64,000 bases of DNA from Cricetomys ansorgei (Eukaryota; Chordata; Mammalia; Rodentia; Nesomyidae): contig JAMJFZ010003656.1 of the NCBI GenBank assembly GCA_026225945.1, positions 868,001-932,000 on the forward strand. The letters run 5' to 3'. The position numbers were made by a program, and so were the translations under genes. Shown one piece after another: positions 24,505-35,755 of this stretch (position 1 is the first letter of the stretch; the number at the start of each line of letters is the position of its first letter). Under the pieces are notes generated by a model. It had not been told where the DNA came from, made no database searches, and saw only the letters and a list, made by a program, of their open reading frames with translations.

Positions 24505-24700
24505 TCTCCTTTTTCCCCCTGGTGCTATGGAGTGAACCCAGTGTTGTGTGCTTGCTAGCAAATACTGAGTTAGATCTCCAACCCCCAAATTTTAAGTATT
24601 AATAAAAGATTATGGTGGATAACGTGGCTGAGTGGTAGAGTGCTTGCCTAACATGTCTGCGGCTCAGGCACCACTCCTACATCATAGAAGGAAACATTAA
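24505..24700. mobile_element. Two ID-like elements in opposite orientation
   Basis: 24505-24592 is antisense (GGTGCTATGGAGTGAACCCA, AGATCTCCAACCCCCAAA). 24610-24700 is sense (GTGGCTGAGTGGTAGAGTGC). Confidence 0.6.
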
Positions 24701-24908
24701 AAGATATGTGATTCTTTGACTTATCCCACATAATTCTCTAAATTCTCTACAGCCATTCTTGGTGCTAGGGGTCTCTTTTCTTACAGATATCATACCTCCA
24801 AACTAAAGCCTTACTCCCTTTTCCTAAACTGTAGAAGGGATGCCAGGGACTTTGTTACTGGGAGTAGATGAGGAAAGTGTATGTTGTCCTGATTTTAAGT
24901 GGCTTCAA

Positions 24909-24988
24909 ATCTATGGCCATACTACCCTGAATGTTCCTCATCACATCTGATCTCAGAAGCTTAGCAGTATGGGGCATGGTTAGCACTG
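24909..24988 (+). pseudogene. 5S rRNA pseudogene, 5' two thirds, joined to a B1
   Basis: The sequence follows 5S rRNA from its 5' end: CTATGGCCATACTACCCTGA, then the CTGATCTCAGAAGC and CATGGTTAG landmarks of the internal promoter region, with scattered substitutions. It breaks off at about nucleotide 80 of 121 and runs straight into a B1. The truncation and mutations make it non-functional. Confidence 0.8.
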
Positions 24989-25135
24989 CCAAGTACTAAT
25001 GCATTGGTGCATTCATTTTATCCCAGTACTTGGGAGCTGAGGCATGGAGTTACTGAAAGTTGAAGGCCAGCCTAGGATATATAATAAATTCAAGACCAGC
25101 CTGGAATACATAATGAAATCCTATCTAAAAGGAGA
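24989..25135 (+). mobile_element. B1 SINE fused behind the 5S pseudogene
   Basis: TATCCCAGTACTTGGGAGCT and TTCAAGACCAGCCTGGAATA. Confidence 0.8.
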
Positions 25136-25191
25136 AGGCAGAGGAGGGAGGGGAGAGGTGGAAGGAGGAAGAAGAGGAAAGAATAGTTCCA

Positions 25192-25408
25192 GGGCTGGAG
25201 AGATGGCTAGTGGTTAAGGGTACTGACTGCTCTTCCAGAGGACCTGGGTTTGGTTCCCAACACCCACATGATGGCTATCAATCCCCTGTAATTCCAGTTC
25301 TAGGGGATCTAATGCCTTCTTCTGGCCTCCATGGGCACTGTAAGCATGTGGTGCATGAACATACGTGCAAGCAAGACACTCATATACATAAACATCTTTT
25401 TTTAAAAG
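25192..25408 (+). mobile_element. B2-superfamily (B3-type) SINE
   Basis: GGGCTGGAGAGATGGCTAGT, CTTCTTCTGGCCTCCATGGG. Confidence 0.9.
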
Positions 25409-26485
25409 AGGAAAATTCAAAGCTTTGTGTATCAAAGATCTCTTTGTCCTATAATTTGTGTGTTAATGAAGCATGAGACAAGAAACTGGAAAAGGGAAAG
25501 AAAATAAACTGAAAAGAGAAAAGAAGACTAATGGGGGAGGGGAGGAAACAGATCAAATGAATGATCTGTTAATAGGAAGGGTGCAAAGGATCAGGCCACG
25601 ATCTGAGGCCCCCTTGGGCACACTGTATCCAACACTTTGGTCCTTGACCTCAGCAAAATCTTCTGATTTGCAGCTGTAAGAGAAAAGGAAAGCTGCTATA
25701 GAGAGAAATAATCCATGTAGTGACTACACATTGTCAGAGTGGAAAGGTGGATACATAACATGAGTAAATGTAGAGAGATGGTTCTTAACTTTTTGCTGAG
25801 TTACTCATCTGTCTGAGAATGTGGTAAAGGCTCCAGCCTGCACGTTGTCCCCAGAAAAATTGTAAATCACACAGTATACTAAATTTGGCCTGTAATTCAG
25901 CACATTTGAGTGTGCTCTGAACCACCTAGTCCATGAACACCTGTGTAGGGTCTCTGAGTTAGAGAATATATGAAGATTTTTAATATCCGAGTGAGTGCAA
26001 AGTGCAGTGGTAAGTGCCTATAGTCCCAGCCACAACAAGAAACTGAAGCAGGAGGATCACGTGAATGTGGGTGCTTGAGATTAGCAAGATAGCAGGAATA
26101 AAAAGAGATAAATAAAAAGAGAGAAATCAGCATGACCAATAAGTGGAATCTGTTGGCACACAATCTGCTTAGTCAAAGAGGAAGCCTGAGAGTATGGATG
26201 AGGCAGATAGATCGATGATGAACACCAAACAGGAATAGGTATCTGAAGACAAATATTGAATGGCCCACTATGTTTTCTCTGCCTTTGGGAAGACATTCAT
26301 GAGACATATTTAGTGTTCAAGAAAGAAATGTAGGCTGGAAGTACAGAACTGGGAACCATCTTGTAGGCGAATAGAAAGTACAGAGGAATGGGTGGATCAC
26401 CTGCTAAGATTGCACAGAGCCAGCCACTGAATACACAAATGGATAATGCAGGACTGCACGTGAAACAGAACTCTGACAGTCAACC
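25409..26485. other. Unassigned, apart from one B1-like SINE
   Basis: No gene recognised in 25409-25984 or 26106-26485. Confidence 0.4.
25985..26105 (+). mobile_element. B1-like SINE, diverged
   Basis: AGTGCAGTGGTAAGTGCCTA, CTGAAGCAGGAGGATCACGT. Confidence 0.6.
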
Positions 26486-26940
26486 TGCAGCAGCCTGCCT
26501 AGGAAACTTACCCTTTACTTACAGTAAACAGCCTAGGAAGCAAGCCCATAGCAAGTGAGACCTGTAGGAAGTTAGGTGGCTACTTCCAATGACCTTCTAG
26601 GAAGCTAAACAATGACTTTCACACTTGAACCAAAATGATTAGGACTTGATAAATTACTGAGTTTCCCAAGTTTTTGTTCCCCATTTCAACTAACTACAGA
26701 AACTAACTACAGAAAGCAATTGTGCACCCCTAATTGCTCACATAGGATACCCTGCTTCTATCTGCTGATGGCTTTCCAGGCCAAAAGGACACACCTAAAG
26801 CTGTCTCTTTTCTGCTGTGAAGCACTCCTCTACCTGCCTCTGAGTCTCTACCAAAACAGAACTGTGGCAGACTTCCTTGCCATAGCAAGCTCTAAATAAG
26901 AGCTTTTGCTATTCTCATTTGGCTTGTCTCTGTCCCCTAC
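26486..26940 (+). mobile_element. Putative solo LTR of an endogenous retrovirus
   Basis: Non-coding block ending in AAATAAGAGCTTTTGCTATT followed by a T/C-rich GGCTTGTCTCTGTCC, an R/U5-like arrangement. Contains a duplicated AACTAACTACAGAA (about 26690-26720). No primer-binding site was seen downstream. Family unnamed. Confidence 0.45.
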
Positions 26941-27564
26941 CCCCACTGCCCAAGAATGAGAAAAGGGCTTGAACATACCTTTATCAAACAAAAAATGTTT
27001 AATAAAGGGACAGAGAAAGAAGGATTCACAAAAGTGACTGAGATGTAGGGGCCCAGGAATAAAGAGCAAACCCGGGAGAGTGCGTGTCACCAAAACAAAA
27101 TGGAGGGAGTGGTCTACAGTGACAAATATTACACAAAACAAAGTGTGAATCAACTAGATTTAGAAACGAGATCATTGGCAGGCTTGCAGAGAGCAGTTTC
27201 CATGGAGTAGTGGGCGTGGACGGCAAATTACAATGGGCTAAGAAGGAAAGAGTTGAAGGCAAAATGAAAAAGGGTGAAGAGGTGACTGAGGAGAGAAGAT
27301 TAAAACGAGGAGGCAAGGAGGTGGGACGGTAATGCTAACACCACTCTCAGGCTGTTTGTCTGTGACAGGGAGGAGAGAACAGGGCAGGGAAGCTAGAGAG
27401 CAACGAAGCCCTGAGCAGTGGTTTTGGTTGGTTTGTTTGTTTGTTGTTGTTGTTTGTATGACCTTTATTGATGCAGAGTTGTGTAGCATAAACTTTGTGT
27501 GACTTAGGTACACATTTAAATTAATTTTACCTTGTTTACAAAATTATGCAATCATCATAACACA
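26941..27564. other. Unassigned
   Basis: A GTTT/GTT run at 27428-27458; minus-strand ORFs up to 101 codons are not recognisable. Confidence 0.4.
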
Positions 27565-27695
27565 CTTTTTTTTTTCTTGAGATGGGAGTTCAAATTGGGT
27601 TCTGAACTACTGAACTACTGGGTTCAAGCAATCTTCCTGCTTCAGAATCCTAAATGGCTGGAACTAAAGGCACAAACCACCATTCCCAACCCCAT
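27565..27695 (-). mobile_element. B1-like SINE, diverged, antisense
   Basis: GGGTTCAAGCAATCTTCCTG, GGCTGGAACTAAAGGCACAA. Confidence 0.6.
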
Positions 27696-27869
27696 TCTAT
27701 TTTTTTAAAGGTTTCTGTTTCCTCCAAAAGAACACACATGCCTATTTAGTTACTTCCTATCTCCACCCTCACCCCTAGTCAATTGCTTGTCTACTTTTGG
27801 TTACTATGTATTTCTGTAGCCATAGATTCAGGTTCAAAGCAGTTTTTTTTTGCCTAATTCAACCCCCGG

Positions 27870-28670
27870 TCCTAGTCTTGGAGCCCTGGAGCATTTCGAC
27901 CTCCATACAATTCAGTCTTCAGTCTAGACCTGGAACTGGAAGGCTTCAGCCTCCGTACCTCCGAGGTTTACTGCTGACTGAGCCACACTGACTAGCTTCT
28001 TCTGAACTCAGAGTTGTACTGAACTCAACTGACTTGGTGTTCTGGCTCAAACTCTTCTCTAAGATGACTAGTTCAAACTGACCTTCTGAGCCAGCTGACT
28101 GTTTCTGACAGAACTCTTCTGATTTGAGCAGATTCTGGCTAACTCCCACAACTTCTCTGACCGAACTGTTCTGCTCAGCTTCAAACTGACTCACTCTTCC
28201 CATGTGATACCGACTTCTTCTGCCAAACTGCCTCTGTGTCTCTGCCTCAGGCTCCTCTCTTTGCCTCTGTGTCCTGTCCCTCTCTGAGCTCTCACTGCTC
28301 CATACTGCCTCAGTCAGCTTCTCTGCTTCTCGGCCTTATCCTCAGTCAGACTACTTCATTGTCTGTGTTCGTGTCCTGTCTTTGCCTTTTATCCTGACAG
28401 AGCCTGCTTTTATATCATGAGAGTTGGGCATGTCCTCACTTGGCTAACTCTTCCTCTGATTCGTCACTTTGCCTGCTCTTCACTCTGCCTCATCTTAGAA
28501 GTCACTTTCTGACACTTCCCCCAAGTGCTCTTCCTGTCTCCCAAGTGCTAGGATTAAAGGTGTGCACCACCACTGCCTTCTGAATACTGGGCTTAAAGGT
28601 GTGTATCAACATTCTTTCTACCCCAGAGCAGCCATGCTGCCAGATTAAAGGATTAAATATTCCTCTACAT
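27870..28670 (+). repeat. CT-rich degenerate repeat block ending in B1-like text
   Basis: About 500 bp built from loose CTGAACTCA / AACTGACTT words and TCTCTGCCTC runs, followed by two B1-like tails (GGATTAAAGGTGTGCACCAC and CTTAAAGGTGTGTATCAAC). It resembles a rodent repeat I cannot name. No gene. Confidence 0.5.
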
Positions 28671-28990
28671 ATTGGTGGTTTGTGGAAAGTTTCTATAGAT
28701 GGGATGATAGTATGTGTATGGGGGGGTGCATGAATTTTTTGACTGAGGGAAATTTTTTGAGGTTCATGTATGCTGTAGCATGTATCACTGCTCCACTGCT
28801 GAATAACACGATTACACTGTGTTTGACTTAGGCATTCACCAGTTGGTATAAAATTGAACTGTTTTGATCTTTTGGCTAGTTTGAACAAAAAGGCTAAGAT
28901 ATCTGAATGTAATTTTCTTGTACACACTTCAGTTTTCATTTGTCTTGGGTATTTAGAGGTACAATTGAAGGATTGTGTGGTAAATTATTG
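28671..28990. other. Unassigned
   Basis: Nothing recognised. Confidence 0.4.
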
Positions 28991-29411
28991 TGCTGACTAG
29001 TCTTACATCAACTTGATACACAAACTAGAGTTAACTGAAAGGATAGAACGTCAACTGAGAAAATGCCTCCATAAAATCCAGCTGTAGACAAGCCTTAGGG
29101 CATTTTCTTAATTAGTTATTGATGGGAGAGAGCCCAGTCTGTTGTGGGAAGTGCCACCCCTGGGCTTGTGGTCCTGGGTAGTATAAGAAAGCAGGCTGAG
29201 CAAACCATGAAGATCAAGCCAGTAAGCAGCACCCCTCCATGGCCTCTGCATCAGCTCCTGCCACCAGGCTCCAGCCCTGTTTGAGCTCCTGTCCTGACTT
29301 CCTTCAGTGAAGGACTATGATCTGGAGACATATGTCAAATAAACCCTTTCCTTCCCAATTTGCTTTGAGTGGTGGTGTATTGTTGCAGCAATCAAAACCC
29401 TAACTAAGACA
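28991..29411 (+). mobile_element. Solo LTR-like rodent repeat (MaLR-type)
   Basis: Begins TGCTGACTAG and ends CTAACTAAGACA, with AAATAAACCC polyadenylation-type signal about 75 bp before the end. Same family as the antisense copy at 42987-43388. It is a very common rodent repeat; the exact library name is not certain. Confidence 0.7.
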
Positions 29412-29449
29412 ATTCTGATTAGATTCTTAAGAATTTTGGAGGCAATGCT

Positions 29450-29640
29450 TTAAATTTTTTAAATTACTTTTTTGGGAGTAGGGCATATACTTACTACAGT
29501 GCGCATGTGGAGGTCAAAAGACAATTTGCAGGTGTCAGTTCTCTCCTTCCATCTGGAAATGGTTCTAGAAATTGAACTCAGATCATCAGACCTGCAACAA
29601 GAGTCTTTACCCACTAAGCCATCTCTCTGGCCCAAACAAT
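29450..29640 (-). mobile_element. B2-superfamily SINE, antisense
   Basis: GAAATTGAACTCAGATCATC and CCACTAAGCCATCTCTCTGG. Confidence 0.8.
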
Positions 29641-29667
29641 GCTTCCATTACTTGATTAAAATTCACA

Positions 29668-30620
29668 AAATTGTATAATTTAATAACATTTATTACACAT
29701 ATAATGTGCAATTATCACCCCTTCTTAGTTCTAAATTACTTTCATCGCTCCAAAAGGGAACTCTCATTCTCATTTAGCAGTGGTTCTTTATTGCTCCCTA
29801 ACCCTAGCCTATTGCAACCCCCAATCTGCTTTGTGTTTATATGCATTTACTTTGGGTTGCTATTCATATAAATGGAACCGTGGAATAGGTGACCTCTTGT
29901 GCCTGGATTCTTTCACTTACATTGTATTTCCAAGATTCACCTACATTGTAGTATCTATCGGTGTGTTTTCCTTTTTTTGTTATTTTAAATAAGTCTTCTA
30001 TGAATATTTTTATACTTACATATTTTTTTAATTCTTGTCCTCAATTGCTTCGACTACAAGCCTAAGAGTGGAATTACTGGATTACATGGTACCCTTTAAA
30101 AACAAATATTAAACAATTTCCCACAAGGGCTTCACAATTTTGCATCCATGTGAGCAATATACAAAGATTCCAATTGCCAATGCTCCCTTTTTAAAAAAAT
30201 TATATCCTAGTAGGTGTGAAGTGACTTTGATTTGCATTTCACTAATGGTTAATGGTTCTATGAATTTGTTTGTTTATTTCTTGTTTGTTTGTGAGTCAGG
30301 GTTTCTCTATGTAGCCATGGCTTGCATGGAACTCACTCTGTAGACCAGGCTGGCTTTGAACTCACAGGGATTCATCTGCCTCTGCCTCCCAAGTGGTGGG
30401 ACTAAAGGTGTGTGCTACTGCATCCAACTATGAATTTCTTTTTTCAAGTGCATCATGGCCATTTCTATATCTTCATTTCTGTTCAAGTCCTTTGGCCATT
30501 TTTCAGTAGGATTGTGTGTCTTAGTGTTACTGAGTTGTAGGAGTTCTTTATATATTCTGGTTTATCAGACATATGACTTGCATTGTTTTCTCCTAGTTTT
30601 TAGGTTATTTTGTGGCTTTT
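29668..30620 (-). mobile_element. L1 3' portion, antisense, split by a B1
   Basis: Antisense L1 landmarks include TGGATTCTTTCACTTACATT, GTGGAATTACTGGATTACAT and GTTGTAGGAGTTCTTTATAT. The B1 at 30268-30427 interrupts it. Confidence 0.75.
30268..30427 (-). mobile_element. B1 SINE with 10-bp target duplication
   Basis: Antisense B1 (CAGGGTTTCTCTATGTAGCC to AAGGTGTGTGCTACTGCATC) flanked by perfect CTATGAATTT at 30258-30267 and 30428-30437. Confidence 0.92.
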
Positions 30621-30621
30621 G

Positions 30622-30705
30622 GGGGCAGTGGTGGGGATCAAACCCAGGCATTACTTGGGAATGCTAGACAAGTGTTCTATGACTGAGCTCTATCACAAGC
30701 TGTCT
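30622..30705 (-). mobile_element. ID-like SINE, antisense
   Basis: GGGATCAAACCCAGGCATTA, ATGACTGAGCTCTATCACAA. Confidence 0.6.
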
Positions 30706-30877
30706 TTGATTTTCCTAATGAAGCCCCTAGTACCTCTCTTCCTTCTATCCCCTGGGGACTCTGCATGGCCAATTACATGATCCTGCCTATAACTTTGAAT
30801 GTTGAAGGAGTAACACAAAAGTGTGCAGGATCATTTAGTAATTTTTCAAGGTGGCTACTGAAGTCAGGAGTTTGATA

Positions 30878-30992
30878 ATAGCTGGGCATAGTGGCACACA
30901 CATAAAGTCCTAGCCCTCAGGAGGTAAAGGCATAATCATGAGTTTAAGGCCAGTCCGAGCAACAAAGTGAGACTTTGTCTCAAAACAAAATC
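30878..30992 (+). mobile_element. B1 SINE
   Basis: ATAGCTGGGCATAGTGGCAC, GAGACTTTGTCTCAAAACAA. Confidence 0.8.
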
Positions 30993-31239
30993 TGTGGGGT
31001 AGCAAGGTCCACAGTTGTATGAGCAAGTGTTACATTGACCATAAGAGAGAAAGACTTATCCTATCAATCCTTGCCATTCTTAGGTTTACATTATGCCGTG
31101 CCTAGTTTATGACCTTATCCTTTTCTCCAGGACTCTCACAGACCATATGGATTACTGGACATTCTTTTCTATTAAATGTAGGATGACTTAAGCTTTGAAA
31201 ACTTAACATCTTGAAACGACTTCACATATACAAGTCCCT

Positions 31240-31352
31240 CCCTCCCTTCAACAGGGTCTTCTCCACAGCCCAGACTGGCCTTAAACTCATGATCTCCCTG
31301 CTCCAGCCTCCTGAGTGCTGGGATTATAGGCATGCACCATCATAACTAGGCA
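31240..31352 (-). mobile_element. B1 SINE, antisense
   Basis: CAGACTGGCCTTAAACTCAT, GAGTGCTGGGATTATAGGCA. Confidence 0.8.
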
Positions 31353-31779
31353 AATATATCTCTTGTTTATGCAAGATCTACTGCAGGTCTAGCAGGTTTT
31401 CAGAGTAGTTCCTTTCCAAGTGGCAACTCAGAGGTGCAGGCAGATGAATGCGCCACCATCTTTCTGGCTGACTCATCTAGTTTTTATGGTTGTCACAATA
31501 GAGGAAGAGAGAGTAGGTGGATTCAGCACCAGCTATATAAATGTCAATTCATTGATCAAAACTATGCCACATGGCGTCACCAAATTCTAAAAGGATTGGA
31601 AAGTTTTGGTAGTAAATTCCCCTGTCACATCTTCCAATACTTCTAAATCCAGTAATTCCAGTCTCAATAATGAAATTCCAACACTTTTAATTTCATTTTC
31701 TGCTACAGTTAACCAGAGAAATGACTGACACAATAAACCAACAGCAAAATAGATCCATGACTAGTAAGAGATATGAGGA
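31353..31779. other. Unassigned
   Basis: Nothing recognised. Confidence 0.4.
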
Positions 31780-32130
31780 TGAGACTATTTGATTTAACCT
31801 TTTCTGATAATTAAAGCAGTGATAGATGTTAAAAATTGAACAACACACAAATATTTAATAAAGAAAATAAAACATCCTTCATAATCCCCCATCCCCAAGA
31901 TAACCATTATTTATAGTTTGTTACATTTCTATTTTCTATGCTATCAAGCAAAAGGCTCATATATACACAGTATTTTGCAAGTGCCTTGTTTATTTGCTAT
32001 TGTGTATTTTAAATCATCTTATGAATATGACATAATTTACTCAAGCAATTCTCTACCAATAAATAATCAGCTTTTGATTTTTTAGTGTAGGTTTAATGTA
32101 AATATTTCCCCAAGCTTATCCCTTGATTCT
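31780..32130 (-). mobile_element. Possible old LINE fragment, antisense
   Basis: AT-rich, with GATAACCATTATTTATAG and CATTTCTATTTTCTATGC resembling the antisense 3' region of old L1 elements. Weak match. Confidence 0.35.
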
Positions 32131-32280
32131 GCTTGGACTATTATTTTACAAATGTTTAAGGTCACATGGTTGGATTTGTCTATATTGTATTGTTAACTGA
32201 AGAAAAGTGAGCAAAAGTCTGTGTATGGATTATGCTTGTGTACAAAAGCAGAGAGTAAGAAAATATGTTTACATATAGCA

Positions 32281-32585
32281 ACAATGGGTGCAAAGGATGG
32301 CTCAGTTGCTAGAGTGCATGCCTTGCAAGCCCGATGACCTGAATTCAATCCTCAGAGCCCACATAAAAATGGCAGGTATGGTAGCCTACACTCGAGAAAC
32401 CCTGAGGCTCGCTGACCAGCCAGTCTAGCCCAATTGATGAGTTCTGAGCCAATGAGTGCCTCAAAGGAAGTGGGTGACCTTCCTGATGATGACACCTGAA
32501 GTTTTTCTGTTGCCTCCAAGCCCAGGCATACACATAAACATACATTACAAGCCCAGTAGAAAAAAAGAAGCAATGAATACGCTGG
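32281..32585 (+). mobile_element. Composite tRNA-derived SINE (B4/B2-like)
   Basis: GCAAAGGATGGCTCAGTTGC, GATGACCTGAATTCAATCCT, AGGCATACACATAAACATAC. Confidence 0.7.
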
Positions 32586-32765
32586 AAGTTAGTAAAATAT
32601 AGTTACCTATATAGACTTCAAGGGGAACAGCTGGATGAGGACAGATTGTTGACAATAATTCCTAGGATACACTTTACATACAGTTTCAATGTATTAACTA
32701 TTTGTATTGGTTTCCTATTTCTGGTATAAAAAATCACCACAATCGTGGCTAAAATAATATACTCA

Positions 32766-32999
32766 GGGGCCAGCAAAATGGCTTAGGAAGTAAAAGCATT
32801 TGCCATCAAACCTAACAACCTGATTTTAATCCTTAGGAGGCACATAAGAGAAGGACATAACTCACTCCCACAAGATGTCCTCTGACTTTCATATGTGCAC
32901 CACGGCACATGCACACATGGGCACACACACTAAATAAATCACTGTTTAAAAAAAAACATGTTCAGCATGCACAAGGCCCTGGGTTCAATCCTCAGTGTT
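32766..32999 (+). mobile_element. B3-type SINE followed by a partial ID
   Basis: 32766-32950: GGGGCCAGCAAAATGGCTTA, TCCCACAAGATGTCCTCTGA. 32955-32999: GGCCCTGGGTTCAATCCTCA, the 3' part of an ID. Confidence 0.75.
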
Positions 33000-33111
33000 G
33001 GAGGTCAGAAGTCTAAAACGGGCTTTACAGGGCTAAAAGCAAGGGACATGCTCTTTAGGGCTAAGGGCTGTATTTTTATATTTCTTTCCTCGCCATCTCC
33101 AATTTCTAGAG

Positions 33112-33333
33112 CAATAGTTCTCAGTTTTCCTAATGCCGTGACCCTTGTCACCTAATGTGTGGTGACCCCCAACCATAACATTATTTTTGTTGCTACTTCA
33201 TAACTGTTTTTTTTGCTACTGTTATGAATCATAATGTAAATATCTGATATGCAGATGGTCTTAGGCCACCCCTGTGAAAGAGTCCCTCAACCCTAAGGGG
33301 ACTGAGGCCCACACAAAAACTTGAGAACCGTGA
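33112..33333 (+). mobile_element. URR1 hAT-Charlie DNA transposon with 8-bp target duplication
   Basis: Non-autonomous rodent hAT element: CAATAGTTCTCAG start, GGTGACCCCCAACCATAACA, TTGCTACTTCATAACTG, and TTGAGAACCGTGA end, inverted repeats of the canonical CAGTGGTTCTCAA. Flanks TTCTAGAG (33104-33111) and TTCTAAAG (33334-33341) match 7/8, the expected hAT duplication. No transposase. Confidence 0.9.
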
Positions 33334-33617
33334 TTCTAAAGACTTCCCAAATTCCTTGGCTTATGACCACTTCTTCCAAAGTCAGAAATGTAAAATCTTT
33401 GTTTCTCTTCTTTCTTCTCTCTCCCCTCCTGTCTCCTCTCTCCTCTCCTTTCTCCTTTCTGTGAGAAACGGTTACACTTCTCTGACTCACCTCCTCCTTT
33501 CTCTTTCATTTGTAAGCACCCTTATAATTAGGGTGAATCTCCATAATCAGTCTAGAGTATTCTTCCTGTCATCAAGATCCTTAATTTGACATCTACAAAG
33601 TTCCTTGTGCCATGTGC

Positions 33618-33895
33618 TATAGTCTAAATGTATATGTTCTCCAAAAATTCATCTGTTGATCCCCACCCACAGGAAGCTCCATCTTCATGAATAGGATTAA
33701 TAATCTTATTTTTAAAAAGCCCTGAGAAATCTTGTTAGTTCCTTTCTTCCCACGAATCATGTGGGATGCAGTAAAAAAAAGAAAAAAAAAAAGTGCCACA
33801 TATGAAGAACAGTTTCTCATCAGACACTGGATCTGCCAGTACCTTGGTCTCAGATGTTTCAGTTTTCAGAAGTATGAGATATAATTGCACTGTTT
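33618..33895 (+). mobile_element. MLT1 LTR (ERVL-MaLR)
   Basis: CTATAGTCTAAATGTATATG start, AGACACTGGATCTGCCAGTA, CCTTGGTCTCAGATGTTTCA and a GAAGTATGAGATATA end match old MLT1 LTRs. An A-run interrupts it at 33772-33792. Confidence 0.7.
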
Positions 33896-34765
33896 ACAAA
33901 GTACCCATCTAGCCTATAAACCAAAACAATGACCAACATGGTGCATTATCCATAAGGGTGCAGTAGTGGTATGCATACCTTGGCAGTAACCGACAGCTGT
34001 CTAATTGGACTTATGGCCTTCTCAACAAGAAGGAAATCATGTGTGGTACTGGAAACCTAGTCAACTACCTTGAACTAGTAAGGTCATGAACCTTGGAAGA
34101 GAATGTACTGCCACTATTTTACTAAACCAGCATAATTTTTAGCTACATTTTAAATATTTTTCCTTATACTTACAGATAAATGTAAGCGTTATCCCTCATT
34201 AAAGAAACATCTCCTTGCAACAGATGGAGACCATTACAGAAACCTGCAACCAATCAAAATGCAGAATTGTGGAGGCCAGTCTCAATGGATACACCTACAA
34301 CACAACTCCTTCACATGAGGAGGTGGAAAGATTGTAAGAACAGGGAGTTTACTGTGAGACTGTGTCTCCTAGAAATGTCAGAGAAGCTACATCCATGAAG
34401 TCTCAACAATATGGCCGCTTAGACATGACCTGAATAAGGACGGCATTAATAGACATACTGCCATGGAATGGGAAAAGCCCATGGGGCCTCAACCCTAGAT
34501 AAAGAACTAGAAGCAACTAAGGAATGCTGAGAGCAGGAAAAATAGTTTTCCCCACGGAAGAACTGCCAAATCATAATACCAATGGTCAGCCTTGAAGTCA
34601 CATATATACAAGTAACTTTATATGGACTGAGCAGGCTGTGTTTTTAAATTAAAGAGAGGCCATGAATTTGAAAGAGAGCAAGGGAGTGCATGCGAATGAC
34701 TTGGGGAAGCCAGGGGAAGGGGAAAATGATGTAGCTATATTTTCATTTCAAAAAATAAAAATATA
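33896..34765 (+). mobile_element. Rodent L1 (Lx-type) 3' region
   Basis: Contains the landmark GAGGCCATGAATTTGAAAGA and ends in an A-rich tail. Same family and orientation as 13966-14350 and 42430-44625. The only ORF (34662-34913) is short and not a known protein. Confidence 0.65.
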
Positions 34766-35069
34766 TATTAAAAAACAAATTATCCATCTAAAGCATGTTC
34801 TTACAGCATCTGAACTGGTGAAGAGACCATATAAAGTATGTATTTTCAAGTTATTGGGAATGACATGGAAAATCTTGAAGGTAATTCTTTTGCAATCTGC
34901 ACTACATAAATAAGTTACCTATTCAATAAGATCACAAAACAAAGTATACAGAAAAACATTATCTCTTCCTTCAGAGTTTCTTGGTTTTTTGAGTCACATG
35001 AAAAAGACCTTTCCCACTCTCAGCTATGATCTATTCATACTGTCTTTTAAAACTTTGAGCACTGTTGTA
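34766..35069. other. Unassigned, AT-rich
   Basis: Nothing recognised. Confidence 0.4.
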
Positions 35070-35515
35070 ACTAATAATAGTAACAATAATTTTTATTGGG
35101 ATATAATTTACATAAAATGAAATGCTCAGACCTTAGTGAAAAGTTCAATCAGCTTCAACAAAAACATGAACCCATGTAACCCACACCTCTATCAAGATAC
35201 ATAATATAATGACCTTTCAAAATCAGCCTTCTCCCAAAAGTGCTATTTTTCTTACTTCTACCCCAATGTTCTATGTTATCTTGAAAAATATAAAAATTGA
35301 GTGATACAGAATGTGCTTCTTTGGGCTGGTGGGCTGGCTTTATTCAGTCAGCATAACGACTCTGAGATTCAGCCCAGCTGTTGCTTGCATCAGGAACCAT
35401 GCCTCTCTTGCTGAGCAGTCCTCTCATGTGTGGTTGTCTCATGATTTGTTTATCCCTTCACCTGCTGGCAGGCATTTGGGATTTCCATTTCCATTTTCTT
35501 TGGTATGAAGAAATA
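35070..35515 (-). mobile_element. Old L1 3' fragment, antisense
   Basis: ATTGGGATATAATTTACATA with later ACCCATGTAACCCACACC and CTTCACCTGCTGGCAGGCAT matches the antisense 3' part of old mammalian L1. Confidence 0.65.
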
Positions 35516-35524
35516 AGAGTGTTT

Positions 35525-35755
35525 AAAGATATTTTAAATTACTTCATTTTTATTTCTACGTATGTGTGTGAGCCCACATGTATGTGTGTGCAGCATGTAC
35601 ATGCAGGAGGTGATAGAGCCCAGAAGTGGGTGTTCTATGTCCTGGAAGTGTCGTTACAGATGGTTGTGAACTAACCTGCATTGCTGAGAACTTAACCTGA
35701 GACCTCACAAGAGCAGTCAGTGTTTGTAGATGCTGAGCCATCTCTCCAGCCCCTA
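35525..35755 (-). mobile_element. B2-superfamily SINE, antisense
   Basis: Ends GATGCTGAGCCATCTCTCCA; carries TGTGTGTGAGCCCACATGTA. Confidence 0.85.

Noticed and set aside
24610..24700. tRNA-like sequence considered as a tRNA gene
   Set aside because: It is an ID-type SINE with a tRNA-derived head; no cloverleaf could be drawn.
28320..28350. TTCTCGGCCTTATC considered as another U2 fragment
   Set aside because: The match is too short and lies in a CT-rich repeat.
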